Of a stretch of 9,627 bases of DNA, positions 6,722 through 9,627 are shown one piece after another (within the stretch, counting starts at the first letter, position 1; each line of letters opens with the position of its first letter). The notes under the pieces are model-generated. The model saw nothing but the letters and a program-made list of their open reading frames with translations. It was not told where the DNA came from and did no database searches. Position numbers and translations under genes: made by a program. Source of the stretch: Pseudomonadota bacterium (lineage in GTDB: Bacteria > Pseudomonadota > Alphaproteobacteria > Rhizobiales > Devosiaceae); contig JAEZKB010000172.1 of the NCBI GenBank assembly GCA_023415605.1, forward strand, positions 1 through 9,627, in the 5' to 3' direction.

Positions 6722-6836
6722 CAAAGTGATCCCTTGAGCGTAACGGCAGGCCATGAACTTCTGTCAGGTGATGGTCAGGTGAGTGTCGTCGTCGATCCCA
6801 CCCAGCCCGATGGCTGCCCCCGAAGCGTACGCCCGC

Positions 6837-7115
6837 TCACGCACGCAACGCACGAGGCGTTGCGGCGGGGAGGTCGGGCAGGTTGGTGAGGTCGTCGTCC
6901 TGATGACGGCGCATGAAGTCTTCGAGGTCGTCCTTTCCGATTTCATCGAGGAAGTGGCGGATGGGTGTCCACATCAGCCAGTCGGGGTTGACGGCACGGA
7001 CGGTGAGGCGATCGTTGACGAGGTCGAAATAGACATTGGCCGAGCGTGCCAGACCGAGGAAGGCGGCAATGGCGGCGTCATCGATGCGGACGGTCGATTC
7101 AATTTTAGCGAGCAT
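6837..7115 (-). CDS. Small conserved-looking hypothetical protein
   Basis: I do not recognise this 92-residue protein. It has no signal peptide, membrane segment or cysteine. It begins MLAKIESTVRIDDAAIAAFL, continues with FDLVNDRLTVRAVNPDWLMW, and ends in an acidic, Asp-rich helix-like region (FLDEIGKDDLEDFMRRHQDDD) and a Pro/Ala tail. It is likely a small soluble protein. Evidence that it is real: GAGAGG lies 5 bases before the ATG, and third codon positions are mostly G or C, as in neighbouring genes. It lies downstream of msrB on the same strand, but 140 bases and a strong hairpin (7228-7249) separate them, so it probably has its own promoter. I cannot assign a function. Confidence 0.7.
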   Translation of the reverse strand: MLAKIESTVRIDDAAIAAFLGLARSANVYFDLVNDRLTVRAVNPDWLMWTPIRHFLDEIGKDDLEDFMRRHQDDDLTNLPDLPAATPRALRA

Positions 7116-7160
7116 GTGAACCTCTCGTTAGCTGTGCGCGGAGCAACGGCGCGAGAGGAG

Positions 7161-7181
7161 GGCGGATGCACGCGATCCGCC
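7161..7181. repeat. 7-bp inverted repeat upstream of the small gene
   Basis: GGCGGAT (7161-7167) and ATCCGCC (7175-7181) are perfect inverted arms around a 7-base spacer. They lie 46 bases upstream of the ATG at 7115 (minus strand), in the position of a 5' leader or promoter. An operator or leader hairpin is possible; nothing decides between them. Confidence 0.45.
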
Positions 7182-7227
7182 GGTATGGTGAACGCCCGGT
7201 TAAGACACCGGACGTCGGATACGACAA

Positions 7228-7249
7228 CGCCGGCTCGTGGGAGCCGGCG
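7228..7249 (-). terminator. Hairpin terminator candidate after msrB
   Basis: CGCCGGCTC (7228-7236) and GAGCCGGCG (7241-7249) form a perfect 9-bp stem with a 4-base loop, 6 bases beyond the msrB stop. In the msrB direction it is followed by TTGTCGTAT, which is only modestly T-rich. It probably ends or stabilises the msrB transcript. Confidence 0.6.
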
Positions 7250-7255
7250 CCTGGA

Positions 7256-7660
7256 TTATTCAGCGGGGACGAAGTTGAGGGCCACGCCGTTGATGCAGTA
7301 GCGCAGTCCGGTCGGCGGCGGGCCGTCGGGGAAGACGTGGCCAAGATGGCTGCCGCAGGTGGCACAGTGGACTTCGGTGCGGACCATGCCGTGGCTGCGA
7401 TCGACGGTCTCTTCGACTGAACCCGGGATCGGGTCATTGAAGCTCGGCCAGCCGGTGCCGGACTCGAACTTCAACTTGCCCTCGAAGAGCGGGGTGTCGC
7501 AGCCGGCGCATTCGAACGTGCCCGGGCGCTTCTCATAAAGCAGCGCGCAGGAGCCGGGGCGCTCGGTGCCGTGCTGGCGCATGATGTAATACTGCTCGGG
7601 GGTAAGGCGGGCCTGCCACTCGGCGTCAGTGCGGGTGACGGGGAATTTCTGATCGAGCAT
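7256..7660 (-). CDS. msrB: Peptide-methionine (R)-S-oxide reductase MsrB
   Basis: This 134-residue cytosolic enzyme reduces the R-epimer of methionine sulfoxide in proteins, repairing oxidative damage with electrons from thioredoxin. Structural zinc ligands form two CxxC pairs: Cys51/Cys54 (CAGC) and Cys99/Cys102 (CATC). The catalytic Cys122 lies in RYCINGVALNF. Other family blocks are visible: GTERPG (31-36), FESGTGWPSFNDPI (65-78) and GSHLGHVFPDGP (103-114). Cys38 is the only other cysteine and is a candidate resolving residue. The start is ATG 7660, preceded by GGAGG with a 5-base gap; a frame open 11 codons further upstream has no ribosome binding site. It is divergent from the DadA-like gene. 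A stand-alone MsrB without a fused MsrA domain is common. Confidence 0.97.
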   Translation of the reverse strand: MLDQKFPVTRTDAEWQARLTPEQYYIMRQHGTERPGSCALLYEKRPGTFECAGCDTPLFEGKLKFESGTGWPSFNDPIPGSVEETVDRSHGMVRTEVHCATCGSHLGHVFPDGPPPTGLRYCINGVALNFVPAE

Positions 7661-7798
7661 GGGATCCTCCGTGGATGCGCCAGATATAGGCATTTCGGCG
7701 GGCGATTTCGATGGGCATCACGGAGCTGTGGGCTTGGCCTCGCGGCGCCGGAGCGGGCCTGCTATAGCGGGCACAATTGAGTTGCGGGGATATGGGCC
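7661..7798. promoter_or_regulatory. Divergent promoter region, msrB / FAD oxidoreductase
   Basis: This 138-base gap must hold promoters for both flanking genes. For msrB (minus strand), CTATAT-like sequence near 7684-7689 could be a -10. For the oxidoreductase, GCTATAGC at 7761-7768, an 8-bp palindrome, holds a -10-like TATA with TTGGCC upstream at 7734-7739, but the spacing is over 20 bases. No well-formed hexamer pair is seen. Confidence 0.35.
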
Positions 7799-9034
7799 GT
7801 GAAGACTGATGTGGTGGTGCTGGGCGCGGGCATTGTGGGCGTCAGCGTGGCGCTGCACCTGGCCAAGCGCGGCCGCGATGTCGTGCTGCTCGACCGGCAG
7901 GGCGCCGGCGAGGCGACTTCGTTCGGCAACGCCGGGCTGATCCAGCGCGAGGGCGGGGCCCCACACAAGTTTCCGCAGGATCTTTCGACCCTTGCCACTT
8001 ATGCGCAGAACCTCAGCATCCCGATGCGCTTCCAGTGGCGGGCGCTGCCCGGCATGGCGCGCTTCCTCGGCCATTATTGGTGGCAGTCGCGTGATGCCTC
8101 GTATCAGCGGATCGTCACGGACTACTCGCAATTCATCGCTCACTCGCTGAGCGAGCACATCCCGCTGATCGAGGAGGCAGGCGCGTCTGACCTGGTGGGC
8201 AAGGCGGGGTGGTTGAAAGTCTATCGTACGCAGGCTGGCTTCGATGTGGCGCGGACCGAGGCAGAAATGCTGGCGCCGATGGGGATCGAGCACCGCACCC
8301 TCGATTCGGCGACTCTGCGCTCCGAGCAGCCGGCGCTGACCGGCCCCTATCTCGGCGCCGTGCATTGGACACAGCCCTGGACCGTACGGGATCCGTTGGC
8401 GCTGACCCAGGCCTATCTGCGTCTGTTCGAAAAGCACGGCGGCCGCTTCGTGACTGGCGACGCGATGACGCTGCGAACGTCGGCAGGGGGCTGGGAAGTC
8501 GATACAGCGACCGGCGCCATCGTCGCGCGGGAAGTCGTGGTGGCCCTCGGCCCCTGGGCCGACGGGCTACTCCGCAAGCTTGGCCGCAGGCTGCCGCTCG
8601 GCGGCAAGCGGGGATATCACATGCACTACCGCGCCAAGGACGGCACAGCACTGACACTGCCCACCTACGACGAAGCCGGTTTCCTCATCGCCCCGATGCA
8701 CCGCGGCCTGCGCCTCACCACCGGGGCGGAGTTCGCTGCCCTGGACGCGCCGCCTAACCCGGCGCAGCTCGACGCAGCCGAGGCGGTGGCACGCACCAGC
8801 TTTCCACTCGGCGAGCGGGTCGACGATAAGCCCTGGATGGGCGTCCGCCCCTGCACGCCGGACATGAAGCCGATCATCGGACGGGAAGGGAGCGAGGGCC
8901 TGTGGCTGGCCATCGGCCACGCCCATCACGGCCTGACCCTCGGTCCGGCGACCGGCCGGCTGTTGGCCGAGATGATGACGGGGGAGACGCCGTTCCTGGA
9001 TCCGTCGCCGTACTCGATCAAACGGTTCGGGTGA
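7799..9034 (+). CDS. FAD-dependent oxidoreductase, D-amino acid dehydrogenase (DadA)-like
   Basis: This 411-residue protein is of the DAO/DadA family: a glycine-oxidase-fold flavoprotein that deaminates amino acids to 2-oxo acids, usually passing electrons to the respiratory chain. The dinucleotide fold is at the N-terminus: GAGIVG (9-14) and Asp32 at the end of the second strand (VVLLDR). ATSFGNAGLI (about residues 39-48) is characteristic of D-amino acid dehydrogenases. VVVALGPWADGLL in the middle and GHAHHGLTLGPATGRLLAEMM near the C-terminus are FAD-contacting blocks; length agrees with DadA (about 410-430). The start is GTG 7799, which puts the FAD motif at its normal distance. GGGGA upstream is a poor, distant ribosome binding site; the ATG at 7792 is out of frame. 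No alanine racemase neighbour is present, so the substrate (D-amino acid, hydroxyproline or sarcosine) is open. Confidence 0.92.
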   Translation: MKTDVVVLGAGIVGVSVALHLAKRGRDVVLLDRQGAGEATSFGNAGLIQREGGAPHKFPQDLSTLATYAQNLSIPMRFQWRALPGMARFLGHYWWQSRDASYQRIVTDYSQFIAHSLSEHIPLIEEAGASDLVGKAGWLKVYRTQAGFDVARTEAEMLAPMGIEHRTLDSATLRSEQPALTGPYLGAVHWTQPWTVRDPLALTQAYLRLFEKHGGRFVTGDAMTLRTSAGGWEVDTATGAIVAREVVVALGPWADGLLRKLGRRLPLGGKRGYHMHYRAKDGTALTLPTYDEAGFLIAPMHRGLRLTTGAEFAALDAPPNPAQLDAAEAVARTSFPLGERVDDKPWMGVRPCTPDMKPIIGREGSEGLWLAIGHAHHGLTLGPATGRLLAEMMTGETPFLDPSPYSIKRFG

Positions 9035-9194
9035 GGGGGCAACCCGTTGTTTGAGGGCCGCGGGGCTTAGCAGATCCTCGATTGCCGTCCCTGCGCAGGC
9101 AGAGACCCACTCAAATGGCCTGAGCTAAGCGCGATTGCTCCCGGGTCGATGACAGCTCGGCTATGCCAGAGTATGAGCCCGCGCGCCGGAACCA

Positions 9195-9235
9195 GCCCAA
9201 AAGCAAAACCCCGCTGCCTTGCGGCAACGGGGTTT
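9195..9235 (-). terminator. rRNA operon terminator
   Basis: On the minus strand an 8-bp stem (9235-9228 with 9213-9206, AAACCCCG/CGGGGTTT) continues inward with TGCC/GGCA after one mismatch, closing on a 4-base loop. It is followed by TTTTGCTTTT. It lies 38 bases past the 5S 3' end and is a textbook intrinsic terminator for the rRNA transcript. Confidence 0.9.
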
Positions 9236-9258
9236 GAATTTCGACATCTAAAGAGACA

Positions 9259-9407
9259 CGCATGTTTTTGGCAGACCTGGCAGCGACCTACTCTCCCAAG
9301 CCTTAAGACTTAGTACCATCGGCGCAAAGAGGTTTAACGGTCGAGTTCGGGATGGGATCGGGTTCTGGGCCTCTCGCAATTACCACCAGATCGGCGAAAA
9401 ACATGCG
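9259..9407 (-). repeat. Precursor stem flanking 5S rRNA
   Basis: CGCATGTTTTT (9259-9269) and AAAAACATGCG (9397-9407) are perfect 11-bp inverted arms just outside 5S. They continue into 5S helix I with only two mismatches, giving a coaxial stem of about 22 positions. Such stems are where RNase E-type processing releases pre-5S. Confidence 0.8.
9274..9392 (-). rRNA. rrf: 5S ribosomal RNA
   Basis: This is the 119-base 5S rRNA of the large ribosomal subunit. Read on the minus strand it starts GATCTGGTGGT and ends GCTGCCAGGTC; the two ends pair to form helix I. Internal hallmarks are GATCCCATCCCGAACTCG in the loop B/helix III region, GTTAAAC, ATGGTACT, and GGGAGAGTAGGTCGC near the 3' end. These match the alphaproteobacterial pattern. 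Exact ends are set by helix I pairing and could shift by one or two bases. It follows 23S in the same transcript, with no tRNA between. Confidence 0.95.
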
Positions 9408-9524
9408 GGTGAATTCTGGATTTAGACCTTAAGAGTTTAGTTTAGAGGTGCTTTGGACTCGCAAGTCCGACCGATCAATCTCGTTCAAGCCGCAGGTGAC
9501 CCTGCGAGCATTGATTAATGAGAA
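9393..9524 (-). other. 23S-5S internal transcribed spacer
   Basis: This spacer of about 130 bases holds no tRNA. It has two hairpins. One is GGACT (9455-9459) with AGTCC (9464-9468). The other is larger, 9474-9515, with ATCAAT-CTCG pairing to CGAG-C-ATTGAT around CGCAGG/CCTGCG (9491-9496 with 9501-9506); the inner and outer stems share two bases and so partly compete. These are probably rRNA processing structures. Confidence 0.75.
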
Positions 9525-9627
9525 CGATCAAGCCAATCGAGCTATTAGTACCGGTCAGCTTCACACATTGCTGCGCTTCCACATCCGGCCTATCAACGTG
9601 GTGGTCTTCCACGGCTCTCAAGGGAAT
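9525..9627 (-). rRNA. rrl: 23S ribosomal RNA, 3' end (partial)
   Basis: The last hundred or so bases of 23S rRNA run off the right edge. On the minus strand, GTTGATAGGCCGGATGTGGA and then GACCGGTACTAATAGCTCG are the conserved end of domain VI, followed by ATTGGCTTGATCG, whose bases pair with the 5' end of 23S. The 3' boundary is placed by comparison with rhizobial 23S from memory and may be off by several bases. The rest of 23S and presumably 16S lie outside the window. Confidence 0.93.

Larger units (their letters stand above)
6170..6836. other. Gene-free stretch rich in inverted repeats
   Basis: No convincing protein gene is found here on either strand. The longest open frames (6180-6485 + and 6213-6455 -) lack ribosome binding sites, lack the strong third-position GC seen in neighbours, and resemble no family I know. 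The stretch does carry several stems. They are: 6185-6193/6197-6207; 6341-6348 with 6357-6364 (8 bp, one G-U); 6427-6433 with 6449-6455 (GTGGGCC/GGCCCAC); 6472-6477 with 6487-6492 (GACGGG/CCCGTC); a long one at 6528-6596; and 6683-6691 with 6713-6721 (9 bp). Direct repeats are ACCGGGAT near 6309 and 6328, and GTCAGGTGA at 6763 and 6774. It could hold a structured RNA gene, a decayed gene or regulatory sites. I could not match tmRNA, RNase P RNA, 6S RNA or a known riboswitch. Confidence 0.6.

Noticed and set aside
6754..6783. Nine-codon plus-strand mini-ORF starting ATGAACTTC
   Set aside because: No ribosome binding site and no downstream plus-strand gene that it could regulate.
6170..6836. 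Possible tmRNA, RNase P RNA, SRP RNA or 6S RNA gene
   Set aside because: I could not find the tag-peptide region and CCA-ending acceptor of a two-piece tmRNA, the RNase P core, the SRP GGAAG-type loop, or a 6S-like closing stem that fits.
9035..9194. Gap after the FAD oxidoreductase with small repeats such as CCTGCGCAGG
   Set aside because: No gene, tRNA or clear terminator is visible; the repeats are short enough to be chance.

Overview
The window looks like chromosomal DNA of a GC-rich alphaproteobacterium, most likely of the order Hyphomicrobiales (Devosia-like is my guess). This rests on the alphaproteobacterial 5S rRNA and 23S 3' end, the strong preference for G/C at third codon positions, and AGGAG-type ribosome binding sites. 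The genus is inference only. Most of the window is ordinary housekeeping and accessory metabolism. I see no phage, transposase, CRISPR array or defence locus.

Layout. Positions 71-556 (+) encode a bacterioferritin with a complete ferroxidase centre and haem ligand, followed by a hairpin terminator. Positions 684-1378 (+) hold a VOC-fold protein and an acylphosphatase joined by an ATGA stop/start overlap. The acylphosphatase ends on the same CTAG tetranucleotide as a convergent aldo/keto reductase (1375-2352, -). Positions 2481-3290 and 3345-4202 (+) are two tandem paralogous exported proteins that resemble DUF2059 and carry an apparent internal duplication. They run convergently, with a 9-base gap, into an exported alpha/beta hydrolase (4212-5207, -). 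A PfkB-type sugar kinase (5294-6169, +) is divergent from that hydrolase.

Positions 6170-6836 contain no convincing gene. The stretch carries an unusual number of inverted repeats, including one long imperfect hairpin, and is the least explained part of the window. After it come a small uncharacterised gene (6837-7115, -), msrB for methionine sulfoxide repair (7256-7660, -), and a divergent DadA-like FAD-dependent amino acid dehydrogenase (7799-9034, +).

The right end is the distal part of an rRNA operon on the minus strand. The 3' end of 23S enters at 9627, followed by a spacer of about 130 bases without tRNA, then 5S rRNA (9274-9392) inside a long precursor stem, then a strong hairpin plus U-tract terminator (9195-9235). 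The protein genes share no single pathway. Bacterioferritin (iron storage) and MsrB (oxidized methionine repair) both relate loosely to iron and oxidative stress. The acylphosphatase and VOC protein are probably co-translated.
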